From Pyrinomonadaceae bacterium (GTDB lineage Bacteria > Acidobacteriota > Blastocatellia > Pyrinomonadales > Pyrinomonadaceae), in NCBI GenBank assembly GCA_014380365.1, contig JACMJZ010000034.1, forward strand, positions 62,001-126,000: a stretch of 64,000 nucleotides of DNA, written 5' to 3'. Under the pieces are notes generated by a model. The model did not search any database, was not told the origin of the DNA, and saw only the letters and a list, made by a program, of their open reading frames with translations. This document shows positions 45,048 to 54,777 of the stretch, piece by piece. Position 1 is the first letter of the stretch; each line of letters begins with the position of its first letter. The translations under genes were made by a program, and so were the position numbers.

Positions 45048-46892
45048 ATGAGTTCATCCATCGCACAAAACATCGAGGCGCTCTGCCAGGAACAAGGCAT
45101 TGAGCGCGACCTCGTCATCGACGCAATGAAAGAGGCGGTTCGCGCCGCAGCCAAGAAGCAGTTTCGATCTGGCGAGGACATCCAGGTGGACTGGAACCAG
45201 GACACCGGCATCGAGCTTTCCGCTACGAAAGTGGTGGTCGATGAAGTGGCCAACCCGGCGACGGAGCTTTCCATCGATGAAGCGCGCGAATTGGCGGGCG
45301 AAGAAGTCGAGTTAGGCGATGCCCTGCTCTTGCCGCTCCCCATGGAAGAACTTGGGCGCATCGCCGCGCAGACGGCAAAACAAATTCTCTTTCAGAAAGT
45401 TCGCGATGCTGTTCGCAGCAACGTCTACGAACAGTACGTCGACAAGATCGGCGACCTCGTCAACGGCTACGTAAAACGATTCGAACGCGGCAACATTATT
45501 GTCGACCTGGGAAACCTCGAAGCTATTCTGCCCCGTTCGCAGCAATCGCGCGGCGAGCAGTGGAATCAGGGCGAGCGAATTCGCGTAGTCATCAATAACG
45601 TTTCGAAGGAATCCAAGGGGCCCCAGGTAGAAGTTTCGCGCACCTCGCCGGAGCTGTTGCTGCGTCTCTTCGAAATGGAAGTGCCTGAGATTTACGACGG
45701 CACCGTCGTGATCAAGTCTGCGGTGCGCGAACCAGGGGAACGGGCGAAGATTGCTGTTACTTCGAATGAGCGCGATGTGGACCCGGTCGGCGCTTGCGTT
45801 GGTATGAAGGGTTCGCGCGTACAGGCGATCATCCGCGAGCTTAGAGGCGAGAAGATCGACATTATCGAGTGGTCTGATGAGCCTTCCGTGTTTGCGGCCA
45901 ACGCTCTATCGCCGGCTAAAGTTAATAAGGTTCGCATCACTGATATCGACAACCGGCAGATGGAAGTCATCGTCAACGAAGATCAGCTTTCGCTCGCGAT
46001 CGGTAAGCGCGGGCAGAACGTGCGGCTCGCGACCAAGCTCGTTGGTTGGAACATCGACATTCGCAGCGAAGAAGAAATCAAACGCGAGGTTTCGGAACAG
46101 ATGGGCGCGCTCATCGCTTCCGGTGGCTCGGTGCCCCTCTCAGTTATTGAAGGCGTGACGGCAGCGCAGGCTGATGTACTTGCGGAACACGGCATCAACG
46201 ATATCGATACCCTCGCGCAAACTTCAGTGGACGATCTGGTCGAGTTTCTTGACTTGAGTTTGGACGAGGCCGAAACCATTCTCAGTGCTGCGATCGCCGT
46301 CATATCCCTGCGTGATAGGACGCTGGCGGGTGGCGAAGAGACGGGCGAAGAAACAGGCGAAGAAGCGGGTGAAGATGCCGGCGACGAATCCGGAGAGGAA
46401 TCGGGCGAATCACTCGACGCTGCACCCTCGGAAGAAATTGCAGAAGCCGAGACCGCGGCGGGCTCCGATGAAGTTGACACCACTGCCGAAGGCTACGACG
46501 AGGCGGTTGAGGCGGGCCAACCTTTTGGCGCTGAACCTGAAATACTCGCGAAAGATTCTGCCGATCCCGTAGCGGTCACGGAGATGGAGCCGACTACTGA
46601 AGGTGAACTCGTCCTCCAGGAGTTAGGCAGGGATCTTCGGCCGGACACGATAGTGCCTTCTCCCGATCTTACCGCTTCCAGCGCTGCCGCCCTCGAGAGC
46701 CTCGACAAGATCACGGGCGATCAGACAGGCGAGTTATTAGCCGACCAGTTTGCGATGAATGAAGAAAATGCTTCCGAAAGCTCAGGCGACGAAGCCGAAC
46801 AACCTGCTCCCGCCGTTTTGGAAGACGCCGCATCAGGCGAGAGCACTGACGAAGAGAAGCAGGATGCTTCCTCAGATGATGCGGCAAATTAG
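45048..46892 (+). CDS. nusA: Transcription termination/antitermination factor NusA with acidic tail
   Basis: Binds RNA polymerase and modulates pausing, termination and antitermination. Domain order is normal: NusA N-terminal domain (1-135), S1 (about 136-200; 'GYVKRFERGNIIVDLGN'), two KH domains ('VGACVGMKGSRVQAI' near 247, 'LSLAIGKRGQNVRLAT' near 315) and one helix-hairpin-helix-like repeat (about 365-420). Unusual is an extra C-terminal tail of about 190 residues, almost all acidic or small (GEETGEEAGEDAG and similar), which takes the protein to 614 residues. Confidence 0.97.
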   Translation: MSSSIAQNIEALCQEQGIERDLVIDAMKEAVRAAAKKQFRSGEDIQVDWNQDTGIELSATKVVVDEVANPATELSIDEARELAGEEVELGDALLLPLPMEELGRIAAQTAKQILFQKVRDAVRSNVYEQYVDKIGDLVNGYVKRFERGNIIVDLGNLEAILPRSQQSRGEQWNQGERIRVVINNVSKESKGPQVEVSRTSPELLLRLFEMEVPEIYDGTVVIKSAVREPGERAKIAVTSNERDVDPVGACVGMKGSRVQAIIRELRGEKIDIIEWSDEPSVFAANALSPAKVNKVRITDIDNRQMEVIVNEDQLSLAIGKRGQNVRLATKLVGWNIDIRSEEEIKREVSEQMGALIASGGSVPLSVIEGVTAAQADVLAEHGINDIDTLAQTSVDDLVEFLDLSLDEAETILSAAIAVISLRDRTLAGGEETGEETGEEAGEDAGDESGEESGESLDAAPSEEIAEAETAAGSDEVDTTAEGYDEAVEAGQPFGAEPEILAKDSADPVAVTEMEPTTEGELVLQELGRDLRPDTIVPSPDLTASSAAALESLDKITGDQTGELLADQFAMNEENASESSGDEAEQPAPAVLEDAASGESTDEEKQDASSDDAAN

Positions 46893-47060
46893 TATCAACC
46901 AGGACGCCGGTCTATCCGGCGGCTTGTGCTGCTCGTCCCCTTGCCATTATTGCGCGCTGCGCTTCTGACGCACGCTTCAAAAGTGGTTAAGGACGAGAGT
47001 TCTTTAAACCACTGGAGAAGCCAGACGCCTGTGACCCAAACAGCGTCTGAGAAGGAGTGC

Positions 47061-49829
47061 ATGACCGTTACCTCTAAGATTCGTATTTACGACCTCGCCA
47101 AAGAACTGAAGCTTGACACCAAGCGGCTTATTGAAGAGGTGCGACGCGAAGGCGTCGACGTGAGCGTGCCCTCCAATTCCGTTTCCAAGGAATTGGCCGA
47201 AAAGATCCGCACCAAGTACTTCCCGAAAAAAGAGGCGACGGTAAAGCGCGGGATAAAAGTGGTCAAGCGGGCCGAGCGCGCGATCGAAGAGCCGCCGGTG
47301 TTGGAAGCTGCTGGAGCCCCCGTCGAAGTTGCTGGACCTGAAATCGAAGTCAGTGCTCAGGCTCCGCAACCGGCGGCGCCGACGGCTACGGCGGATGCTG
47401 GGACCACGCCGACGCCATCCAGTCCCGGGATTCTGGATAGTGCGAAGCAACCGGTAACTTCCAAATTGATGCGCAAGCTGGCGCCCGCGACGCGAGCGGA
47501 GCAGCCTGACGCCGTCGAGACTCAGCCCGCGCCCGAGACAACGGTCGAACCTGAACTCGAAATTGCCGACACGAATGGCGGACCTGCGGCGGCCTTCGCG
47601 ACAGAGTCGGAAGCCGCTCCGGCCACCGCGGGAACGACGGCGCCGCCTTCGCGCCAGATCAGAGTTTTACGGCCGACCGTTGCTGCGCTCAATGCGGGCA
47701 TTCGCCCTGGCGAACGTGCCCCTTCGCCAATCGTGCCTCCTTCAACAACGCCAAGAGAGCGTGCCGAGCGTGGTCGTGTTAGAGAACGCACACCTCTTGC
47801 AAAAACTGAACGACTGGGCACGCCCGGAGAGACTGCGACCCCGCAAACCACGTATATTCCGCCTCCGGATGCGGGCCGGCGACGATCGCGGCGCACGCCG
47901 GCACGCGGCGGACGCAAGGGCGCGGATGGTAAAGGCGGACGCTTCGACAGAGACTTCGTGCAGCCGCCGCGGGCGCTGTCGCTCGAAGATCGCATCGCCG
48001 GCAGGCTTGAGCCCGGCGCGGTTCCCGGCGAACTTAAGACCGCGCGTTTGATCGAAGGTTCAACCGTTAAAGAGTTTGCGGAGAAACTGGGCATCAAGCC
48101 AAAGGACGTTGTGACTCTGCTGTTGCAGCGTGGAGTCTTCGCGACTATCAATCAACCATTGAACGATGATGTAGCGATTGAGCTGGGTCAGCGATTCGGA
48201 TACGAGGTCACCTTTGTTCCCTTTGAAGAGATGGTGGCCGAAGAAGAGTTTGAAGATTTGATCGCCACCGATGCCGACGACGTCGAGTTGCCGCGAGCCC
48301 CAGTGGTCACCGTCATGGGTCATGTAGACCACGGCAAGACGTCGCTTCTCGACGCGATTCGCGCCACGGAAGTCGCGGCCGGCGAGGCTGGCGGCATCAC
48401 CCAACACATTGGCGCTTATAGCGTTCAAGTGGCGAGCCCGGATCATCCGGGCGAAACCCGCCGCGTTGTCTTTCTGGACACCCCTGGTCACGAAGCGTTT
48501 ACCCTAATGCGCGCGCGGGGGGCGAAAGCCACGGACGTGGTCGTGCTGGTTGTTGCCGCTGACGACGGCGTCATGCCGCAAACGATTGAAGCGATTGAAC
48601 ACTCCCGCGCCGCTGGCGTTCCGATTGTTGTCGCCATCAATAAAATAGATAAACCTGATGCAAATCCGGATCGCGTCCGGCAGGAGCTTTCGCAACACGG
48701 CCTTTCGCCGGTCGAGTGGGGCGGCGAGACCGAAATGGTCCAGGTTTCTGCCAAGAAGCGTGAGAACCTCGAAAACCTGCTGGAAACCATTCTGCTGACT
48801 TCAGACATTCTGAATCTGCGCGCCAGCGCCACCAGATTGGCGTCCGGCGTGGTGCTGGAGGCGAAGCTCGATCGCGGTCGTGGCGCCGTCGCCACCGTCC
48901 TGGTGCAACAAGGGACCTTGCACGTACACGAGCCGTTCATCGTAGGTCAGATTTTTGGCCGCGTGCGTGCCATGTTCAATGACAAGGGCGAAGCGATCAC
49001 TGAAGCGGCTCCGGCGACGCCAGTTGAGGTGCTCGGGTTGCAAGGCGTTCCCCAAGCGGGTGACAGCTTCCAGGTCGTTGCCGACATCGCCCGCGCACAG
49101 CAAATTTCTGGTCACCGCCAGATGGTGAACCGGCAAGCGACGCTGCTGCAATCGACCAAGCGCGGTATCGAAGCCCTGGGCGAGAGCGAAGTCAAAGAAC
49201 TGCTGGTCGTCATCAAAGCCGACGTGCAGGGCTCCGTCGAAGTTCTCAAATCAACTTTGCAGAAGCTTTCAACTGACCGGGTTAAGGTAAAAGTTATTCG
49301 TTCCGGCGTGGGAGCCATTACGGAGTCAGACGTGCTGCTCGCGTCAGCCACGCAAGCCGGTTCAGCGATTTCGGCGGTGGTGGTCATCGGATTCAACGTG
49401 CGCCCAGGCTCGCGCGCCACTGACCTGGCGAAACAGGAAGCTGTCGATATTCGTCTCCACTCGATTATTTACAAGGTCGAGGAGGAGATTCGCGCGGCCA
49501 TGATCGGCATGCTCGAAGCCATCGAGAAAGAGAAGATTATCGGCAAGGCTGATGTTCGCGAAGTCTTCCGTGTTCCGAAAGCCGGCGTGGTGGGCGGATC
49601 GATGGTCATCGATGGCGTCATCCGGCGTACCGCTCGCGCCCGTTTGATTCGCGACGGCGTGGTGAGCTGGGAAGGCAATATTACTTCCCTCCGTCGTTTC
49701 AAAGACGACGTCACGGAAGTGCGTGAAGGCTTTGAGTGCGGCATTGGTCTGGAAAACTTCAACGACCTCAAGGTCGGCGATCAGATCGAAGCCTACATCG
49801 TCGAGAAAGTGGCCGCCACGGAACTCTAA
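47061..49829 (+). CDS. infB: Translation initiation factor IF-2
   Basis: GTPase that delivers initiator tRNA to the 30S subunit and promotes subunit joining. At 922 residues it includes an IF2N-type start ('KIRIYDLAKELKLDTKRLIE'), a long Pro/Ala-rich linker, a second IF2N-like segment near 335, then the G domain with 'GHVDHGKT' (from about residue 420), 'DTPGHEAF' and 'NKID', followed by domains II-IV. ATG 47061 has an AGGAG site; the 45 codons upstream in the open frame lack family similarity. Confidence 0.97.
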   Translation: MTVTSKIRIYDLAKELKLDTKRLIEEVRREGVDVSVPSNSVSKELAEKIRTKYFPKKEATVKRGIKVVKRAERAIEEPPVLEAAGAPVEVAGPEIEVSAQAPQPAAPTATADAGTTPTPSSPGILDSAKQPVTSKLMRKLAPATRAEQPDAVETQPAPETTVEPELEIADTNGGPAAAFATESEAAPATAGTTAPPSRQIRVLRPTVAALNAGIRPGERAPSPIVPPSTTPRERAERGRVRERTPLAKTERLGTPGETATPQTTYIPPPDAGRRRSRRTPARGGRKGADGKGGRFDRDFVQPPRALSLEDRIAGRLEPGAVPGELKTARLIEGSTVKEFAEKLGIKPKDVVTLLLQRGVFATINQPLNDDVAIELGQRFGYEVTFVPFEEMVAEEEFEDLIATDADDVELPRAPVVTVMGHVDHGKTSLLDAIRATEVAAGEAGGITQHIGAYSVQVASPDHPGETRRVVFLDTPGHEAFTLMRARGAKATDVVVLVVAADDGVMPQTIEAIEHSRAAGVPIVVAINKIDKPDANPDRVRQELSQHGLSPVEWGGETEMVQVSAKKRENLENLLETILLTSDILNLRASATRLASGVVLEAKLDRGRGAVATVLVQQGTLHVHEPFIVGQIFGRVRAMFNDKGEAITEAAPATPVEVLGLQGVPQAGDSFQVVADIARAQQISGHRQMVNRQATLLQSTKRGIEALGESEVKELLVVIKADVQGSVEVLKSTLQKLSTDRVKVKVIRSGVGAITESDVLLASATQAGSAISAVVVIGFNVRPGSRATDLAKQEAVDIRLHSIIYKVEEEIRAAMIGMLEAIEKEKIIGKADVREVFRVPKAGVVGGSMVIDGVIRRTARARLIRDGVVSWEGNITSLRRFKDDVTEVREGFECGIGLENFNDLKVGDQIEAYIVEKVAATEL

Positions 49830-49830
49830 A

Positions 49831-49915
49831 AAGGTATCGGGTGTCGGGTGTCAGGTGCCGGTAAATCCGATCTCTGAAACCCGACACCTGATACCTGATA
49901 CCTGTCACCCGAGTT
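49831..49915. repeat. GGTGTCG-word inverted repeat between infB and rbfA
   Basis: Left arm GGTATCG-GGTGTCG-GGTGTCA-GGTGCCG in exact 7-bp steps. Right arm ACCCGACACCTGATACCTGA and continuing. It forms a long hairpin in the operon mRNA just before rbfA. Confidence 0.9.
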
Positions 49916-50278
49916 ATGCGTCGTCCTGAGAGAGTTGCTGACATTCTTCGCGAGGAGATTTCTCAGATTGTTGGATACGAACTTGAGGATCCGCGGCTTA
50001 CGATGGTAACCGTGACCGACGTTCGCATGTCTGACAATTTGCGAGACGCCAATGTTTTCGTCACCGTTGCAGGCGACGAAGAGGAACACAAGCTGGCGCT
50101 TGCCGCTCTCCGTCGCGCCGCCCCCTACGTTCGTAAGCAACTGGGCTTGTCGCTCAACCTTCCCCGGACACCCGAGATTCATTTCCTACGGGATAGCGTG
50201 GAAGAGAAGGGCGAACGCGTCGACCAATTGCTGCGACAAATGGAACAAGAACGGCCCCAGGGAAAGGATGAAGTATGA
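49916..50278 (+). CDS. rbfA: Ribosome-binding factor A
   Basis: Small KH-like protein that binds free 30S subunits and is needed for processing of the 16S rRNA 5' end and for cold adaptation. The 120 residues carry the typical start 'RRPERVADILREEISQIV', 'DPRLTMVTVTDVRMSDNLRD' and 'APYVRKQLGLSLNLPRTPEI'. Its place after infB is the standard order. Confidence 0.96.
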   Translation: MRRPERVADILREEISQIVGYELEDPRLTMVTVTDVRMSDNLRDANVFVTVAGDEEEHKLALAALRRAAPYVRKQLGLSLNLPRTPEIHFLRDSVEEKGERVDQLLRQMEQERPQGKDEV

Positions 50279-50348
50279 AGGATGAAGGATGAAAGATAGA
50301 GAGCCTCCGGCTTTTTCATCCTTCATCCCTCAGCCCTCATCCCTTAGT
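50272..50348. repeat. TTCATCC-word inverted repeat between rbfA and nrnA
   Basis: Left arm GAAGGAT-GAAGGAT-GAAAGAT; right arm TTCATCC-TTCATCC-CTCAGCC-CTCATCC. The centre is GAGCCTCCGGCTTT. The rbfA stop codon lies inside the left arm. The same words occur in frame inside the STAND gene at 19068-19110. Confidence 0.9.
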
Positions 50349-50349
50349 T

Positions 50350-51330
50350 ATGCTTAGTCAAGTTGTTGAGTTAATTGAAGAGAAACAGAAGTTTGCGATC
50401 ACCGCCCACCTTCGACCCGACGGCGACAGTCTGGGTTCATCCCTGGGTCTCTACTGGTTGTTGCGAGCCCTCGACAAGGACGTCGAGGTCATCATGCGAG
50501 ATCCGGTACCTCACACTTACCGAAAATTGCCGGGCGCGAACGACGTAAGAGTCACCCCTGCTGCTGATGATTCATACGATGGCGTCTTCGTCATCGAATG
50601 TTCCGACGTCGCGCGCCCGGGTTTGCTGAATCTCGATAAGCAATTCGTAATAAACATCGACCATCACGCCACGACCGCACACTTTGGCAAGATCAACTGG
50701 ATCGACTCCACCGCCGCTGCGTGCGGAGAGATGATTTACAACCTCGCCAAAGCTCTGGGCGTACGCGTGACCAAGGAAATCGCCGAGTGTTGTTACACGG
50801 CGCTGATTACCGATACCGGTTCGTTTCATTACTCCAACACGACTGAACGTACGTTCAAAGTAGCGTCGGAGCTTTTGCGGACGGGAGTGAAACCCGCCAA
50901 GACCGCGGAGGCGGTTTTCGCCAGTTACCCCTGGAGCAGAATTCAGTTGATGGGCGCGGTGCTGTCAACCGCGCGACGCGATTCAACCGGCCACGTGGCA
51001 TTCCTCCGCCATAGTCTGGAGATGCAACACAGCGCCGAGGCATCTGATGAAGACGCCGATGGGTTTGTTAACTATCCGCTGACGGTTGGCGAGGTTGAGG
51101 CCGTGGCGATGCTCAAGGAAAGCGAGCCGGGCGTCTATCGCACCAGCCTGCGATCCAAGGGCGAGGTGAACGTGGCAAAGGTCGCGGAAATGTTTGGCGG
51201 CGGCGGCCACCGCAACGCAGCCGGGTGCACCTTGCGCGGCACCTGGGAAGAGGCCGAGGAAAAGATTCTCGGTCTGCTGCAGAACGCGGTGGAACGCGCG
51301 AATGGATCGGCCGAGACCCCAGAAGAGTAG
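50350..51330 (+). CDS. nrnA: DHH-family oligoribonuclease / pAp phosphatase
   Basis: Degrades very short RNA oligonucleotides and may dephosphorylate pAp. The 326-residue protein has the DHH phosphoesterase motifs: 'TAHLRPDGDSLGSSLGL' (about 18-34), 'VIECSDVA' (about 79), 'VINIDHHATTAHFG' (about 99-112) and 'TALITDTGSFHYSNTT', and a DHHA1 domain ending 'FGGGGHRNAAGCTL'. Gene position after rbfA is common outside Proteobacteria. Confidence 0.93.
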   Translation: MLSQVVELIEEKQKFAITAHLRPDGDSLGSSLGLYWLLRALDKDVEVIMRDPVPHTYRKLPGANDVRVTPAADDSYDGVFVIECSDVARPGLLNLDKQFVINIDHHATTAHFGKINWIDSTAAACGEMIYNLAKALGVRVTKEIAECCYTALITDTGSFHYSNTTERTFKVASELLRTGVKPAKTAEAVFASYPWSRIQLMGAVLSTARRDSTGHVAFLRHSLEMQHSAEASDEDADGFVNYPLTVGEVEAVAMLKESEPGVYRTSLRSKGEVNVAKVAEMFGGGGHRNAAGCTLRGTWEEAEEKILGLLQNAVERANGSAETPEE

Positions 51331-51411
51331 TTTCGAGTTCCAAGTTTCGAGTTTCGAGTTAGGTCAGACTTCGAACTTGAAACTCGAAACTCGAAACTTG
51401 AAACTGCCTCA
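51331..51411. repeat. GTTTCGA-word inverted repeat between nrnA and cobO
   Basis: Left arm GTTTCGA-GTTCCAA-GTTTCGA-GTTTCGA; right arm ACTTGAAACTCGAAACTCG and continuing. Same word family as 15886-15961 and 17888-17962. Confidence 0.9.
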
Positions 51412-51990
51412 ATGTCTTCCAAAGAAAAAAAATACAAGTGGCGGCGCGAGGACTATCAGGAAAACACCCGCGGCCTGCTAATGGTTCACACCGGCAACGG
51501 TAAAGGTAAGACGACGTGCGCCCTGGGCCTGATGATGCGCGCCGCTGGTCGCGGTTTGAAGTGTTGCATGATTCAGTTTATGAAGTCGCGCAACGACCGC
51601 TATGGGGAGCACGAGTCGGCTGAGAAGCTGGGGATAGAAGTGCACACGATGGGCGATGGGTTCACCTGGGACACCAAAAATCCCGAACAGGACCGCGCCA
51701 CGTCGCGAGAAACCTGGAACCTTTGCGTCGAGAAGCTGCGCAGCGGCGACTACGACCTGCTGGTCTTCGACGAGTTAGTCTACGTCCTCAGTTACGATCT
51801 TCTGCCTATCGATGAAGTACTGGAAGAGTTCCGCGCCACCCGAGTTTCCCAACCCGCCCTGCATATTGTCGTAACCGGCCGCGACGCCCCGGCCGCCTTG
51901 ATTGAGAGTGCCGACCTGGTGACCGAAATGACCGAGATCAAACACCCCTTCAACGCCGGCATCCGCGCCCAGCAAGGGATCGAGTTCTAG
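51412..51990 (+). CDS. cobO: Cob(I)yrinic acid a,c-diamide adenosyltransferase
   Basis: Transfers the 5'-deoxyadenosyl group from ATP to cobalt in cobalamin synthesis or salvage. The 192 residues match the CobO/BtuR family: P-loop 'HTGNGKGKTTCALGLMMRAA' (about 23-42), 'LRSGDYDLLVFDELVYVLSY' (about 112-131) and the C-terminal 'VTEMTEIKHPFNAGIRAQQG'. No other cobalamin gene is adjacent, which favours salvage, but that is inference. Confidence 0.95.
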   Translation: MSSKEKKYKWRREDYQENTRGLLMVHTGNGKGKTTCALGLMMRAAGRGLKCCMIQFMKSRNDRYGEHESAEKLGIEVHTMGDGFTWDTKNPEQDRATSRETWNLCVEKLRSGDYDLLVFDELVYVLSYDLLPIDEVLEEFRATRVSQPALHIVVTGRDAPAALIESADLVTEMTEIKHPFNAGIRAQQGIEF

Positions 51991-52004
51991 GCGACTGCCT
52001 CATC

Positions 52005-52080
52005 TGAAGGGGTGTGCCTCCGTGGGCACCCCCTTTTGCGACCCCGAGCCCAGGAGGCACACGGAGGGACGCCCCTACAG
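52005..52080. repeat. Inverted repeat downstream of cobO, terminator-capable
   Basis: GGGGTG (52009-52014) pairs with CACCCC before CTTTT, giving a terminator-like hairpin for cobO. A further arm, GGAGGCACACGGAGGGACGC, is the inverse of the first half (GTGTGCCTCC). Confidence 0.65.
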
Positions 52081-52196
52081 AATTAGGACAATGCCCGTTT
52101 GGCGCTGCCTTCATCCTTTCGCCTACCTGTGCTAACCTCTGCGTCATCCCACACAGCTGAATCCGAGAAACGGTTTTTCGAAACACTGAGCTACTG

Positions 52197-53105
52197 ATGC
52201 CCTGGTTTAGTAAAAAAAGTAAACAAATCGAAGCGGTCCCGCCCGAGGAGCGCGTCGTCAAGACGGAGAACATTTTCGTCAAGTGCGATGGTTGCGAAGC
52301 GCACCTTTACCGGCGTGAGCTGGAAGAATCGCACCAGGTTTGTTCCCACTGCGGTTATCACTTTCGGCTGGGCGCGCGCGCGCGGTTGGCGATGATTTTC
52401 GACGACGGTAAATACGAGGAGCTGGACGCCGAAGTCATTTCAATAGATCCGCTGGAGTTTACCGATACTAAGGCTTATCCAGACCGGCTCCGCCAGGCCA
52501 CGAAGAGTTCAGGACTGCCGGAGGCGATAATCAACGCGCGCGGCAAGGTCGGCGACCACCTGGTTTTCGCCGGCGCGATGGATATGTCGTTCATCGGAGG
52601 TTCGATGGGATCGGCTGTGGGCGAGAAGGTCACGCGGCTGATCGAACGCGCCTTAACCGAGCATGGCGCGGTTGTCATCTTTGCGGCGTCTGGGGGCGCG
52701 CGGATGCAGGAAGGTGCTTTGTCGCTGATGCAGATGGCGAAGATTGCCGCGGCGCTCGCCGAATTGGATGAAGCGCGTCTGCCTTTTGTTTCGGTCTTGA
52801 CTGACCCAACGACGGGAGGCGTGACCGCCAGTTTTGCCACCTTGGGAGACATCATCATCGCCGAGCCTAAGGCGCTAATTGGTTTCGCCGGGCCGAGAGT
52901 GATCGAACAAACTATCCGGCAGAAACTGCCCAAAGATTTCCAGAAGTCTGAATTTCTCCTCGATCACGGTATGGTCGATGCGATCGTGGACCGGCGTGAA
53001 CTGAAGGAGTACATCACCAAACTCCTCAATTTCATGATGAATCCGGAACTTTCAAACGAGTCGGAGATGGGACGCGTGCGCAGTCGCGCTGCTTCGAGAA
53101 ACTAA
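52197..53105 (+). CDS. accD: Acetyl-CoA carboxylase carboxyltransferase subunit beta
   Basis: Beta half of the carboxyltransferase that makes malonyl-CoA for fatty acid synthesis. The N-terminal zinc finger is visible as CDGC...CSHC (about residues 30-52). 'GKVGDHLVFAGAMDMSFIGG' and 'FAASGGARMQEGALSLMQMA' (about 160-179) are crotonase-fold signatures. The 302-residue length is standard. accA is not in the window. accD followed by folC is a frequent order. Confidence 0.97.
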   Translation: MPWFSKKSKQIEAVPPEERVVKTENIFVKCDGCEAHLYRRELEESHQVCSHCGYHFRLGARARLAMIFDDGKYEELDAEVISIDPLEFTDTKAYPDRLRQATKSSGLPEAIINARGKVGDHLVFAGAMDMSFIGGSMGSAVGEKVTRLIERALTEHGAVVIFAASGGARMQEGALSLMQMAKIAAALAELDEARLPFVSVLTDPTTGGVTASFATLGDIIIAEPKALIGFAGPRVIEQTIRQKLPKDFQKSEFLLDHGMVDAIVDRRELKEYITKLLNFMMNPELSNESEMGRVRSRAASRN

Positions 53106-53406
53106 CAGAGGTTTCCCTCCTCTGCCGTGTTCGACACCTCAACTTCGAACCGACCCTCCACACAACCGGGAACTCAGATACCCTGCGGCTTTGCCGCCGC
53201 CCAGTGCGGAAAGCCTATGGCTTTCCGTTTAGTCACCAAACCCCTCTTTTCCTGAGGCTGCGCCTCAGGAAAGGTCCTGCCAATTACTAGCGACGGTAAG
53301 GCAAGCCTTACTGCACTGTGCGGCGGCAAAGCCGCAGATGCCTCAGACAGGTAATCTCATCCGTCCTTTTGCGGTTTCGTTCACGACGTGAAATGCTGTT
53401 CCCCTC
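53106..53406. repeat. Gene-free stretch filled with small hairpin repeats
   Basis: Hairpins include CTGCGGCTTTGCCGCCGC (about 53182), CGGAAAGCCTATGGCTTTCCG (about 53208), CCTGAGGCTGCGCCTCAGG (about 53252), GGTAAGGCAAGCCTTACTGC (about 53297) and GCGGCGGCAAAGCCGC (about 53321). The outer GCGGCTTTGCCGC elements are inverted relative to each other. The folC promoter should be near the right end, but I see no clear hexamers. Confidence 0.75.
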
Positions 53407-54777
53407 ATGAACTTTCCCGAGACAATCGAATACCTGTTAAGCCTCGGACATGAGACGGTTGCCATCAAGCTGGGGCTCCGAAACACTCAGGTGCTCCTTG
53501 AAGCACTTGGGAATCCCCACACGAGTTTTCAGTCAGTACAAATCGCAGGAACTAACGGCAAGGGCTCGACGGCGGTAATGCTCGAATCAATTTGTCGTTC
53601 AGCCGACATCGCCCCGGGCCTTTACACCTCGCCTCATCTGATTTCGATAACGGAAAGAATCCGAATCAACGGAGCGAATATTTCGGAGAACGACTTTGCA
53701 AAGCACGCGACCCGTGTGAGAGCGGCAGCCGAGAGCTTGCTGGACTTGAGAACGCTAGAAACATTGCCGACTTTTTTTGAGCAGGTCACCGCAATTGCAT
53801 TGGTGGCTTTCAGGGAAGCGGGTGTCAACCTTGCGATTCTGGAGACGGGTCTTGGTGGACGGCTCGATGCCACTACCGTCGCCGGCGCGAACACGGTAGC
53901 AATTACACCCGTCAGTCTCGACCATCAGGAATACCTCGGCGAGACTCTGGCAGAGATAGCGTCGGAGAAGGCGGCCATCATTCGCCCCGGCGTGACCGCG
54001 GTAATAGCCCGGCAGCCCGCCGAGGCGCTCGCTGTGATCTTACGGCGATGCGCTGAGGTTAGTGTCGAGCCTGATCTGGAACGCCAGGCAAGCATCGAAG
54101 CGACTACCGACGACGGTCACTTCAAAGTCACATTTGAGTCAAGGGAAGTGAGCTACGATAACGTGTTGCTGGGGCTGCGTGGGCGACATCAGATTACCAA
54201 CGCGATGGTGGCGATTCAGCTGGCGGAGTCGTTGCGGAAGCAGGGCTTTGAGATTCCGAAAGACGCCGTGGTCGCAGGAATTGAGCAGGCGCAACACGCC
54301 GGCCGGTTGGAATTGTTTCAAGGTCAACCGTCCGTACTGCTCGACGGCGCGCATAATCCCTCAGGAGCGCAGGCTTTGCGGGACTATCTAGCTGAGTTTG
54401 CGAAGGCGCCTATCACATTGGTTTTCGGCGCGATGAATGATAAGAGACTCGAAGAAATTGCTGAAGTCCTTTTCCCCCTCGCAGATCTCTTGATACTTAC
54501 CCAACCCGACAATCCTCGAGCTGCTCGCGTTGATGAACTAGTTGAGTTAGCCGCTCGCTTCGTTTCGCCCGACAAGATAGTCTCTTCCAACTCAGTGCCC
54601 GAGGCAGTTGCTCTGGCGAAAAGCCTGACTCAGCCGGACGGCACCGTCTGTGTTACGGGGTCGCTTTATCTGGTTGGAGAAACAATGGCCATCATGAATG
54701 CGGTAATATCGGGTTCACCACAGAGGCTACAGAGAAACACAGAGGATGAACGACGCAATAAGCAGCCGGCTATTTGA
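53407..54777 (+). CDS. folC: Bifunctional folylpolyglutamate synthase / dihydrofolate synthase
   Basis: Adds glutamate to dihydropteroate and to folates. The 456 residues contain the Mur-ligase-like ATP site 'GTNGKGSTAVMLESI' (about 49-63), 'TSPHLISITERIRING' (about 76-91) and 'LLDGAHNPSGAQALRDYL' (about 316-333). The final 20 or so codons after the family's usual end run into a repeat (CACAGAGG words), giving a hydrophilic RNTEDERRNKQPAI tail that is probably not functional. Confidence 0.95.
   Translation: MNFPETIEYLLSLGHETVAIKLGLRNTQVLLEALGNPHTSFQSVQIAGTNGKGSTAVMLESICRSADIAPGLYTSPHLISITERIRINGANISENDFAKHATRVRAAAESLLDLRTLETLPTFFEQVTAIALVAFREAGVNLAILETGLGGRLDATTVAGANTVAITPVSLDHQEYLGETLAEIASEKAAIIRPGVTAVIARQPAEALAVILRRCAEVSVEPDLERQASIEATTDDGHFKVTFESREVSYDNVLLGLRGRHQITNAMVAIQLAESLRKQGFEIPKDAVVAGIEQAQHAGRLELFQGQPSVLLDGAHNPSGAQALRDYLAEFAKAPITLVFGAMNDKRLEEIAEVLFPLADLLILTQPDNPRAARVDELVELAARFVSPDKIVSSNSVPEAVALAKSLTQPDGTVCVTGSLYLVGETMAIMNAVISGSPQRLQRNTEDERRNKQPAI

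Noticed and set aside
46926-47060. A 45-residue N-terminal extension of IF-2
   Set aside because: ATG 47061 has a good ribosome-binding site and begins exactly at the conserved IF2 N-terminal domain.
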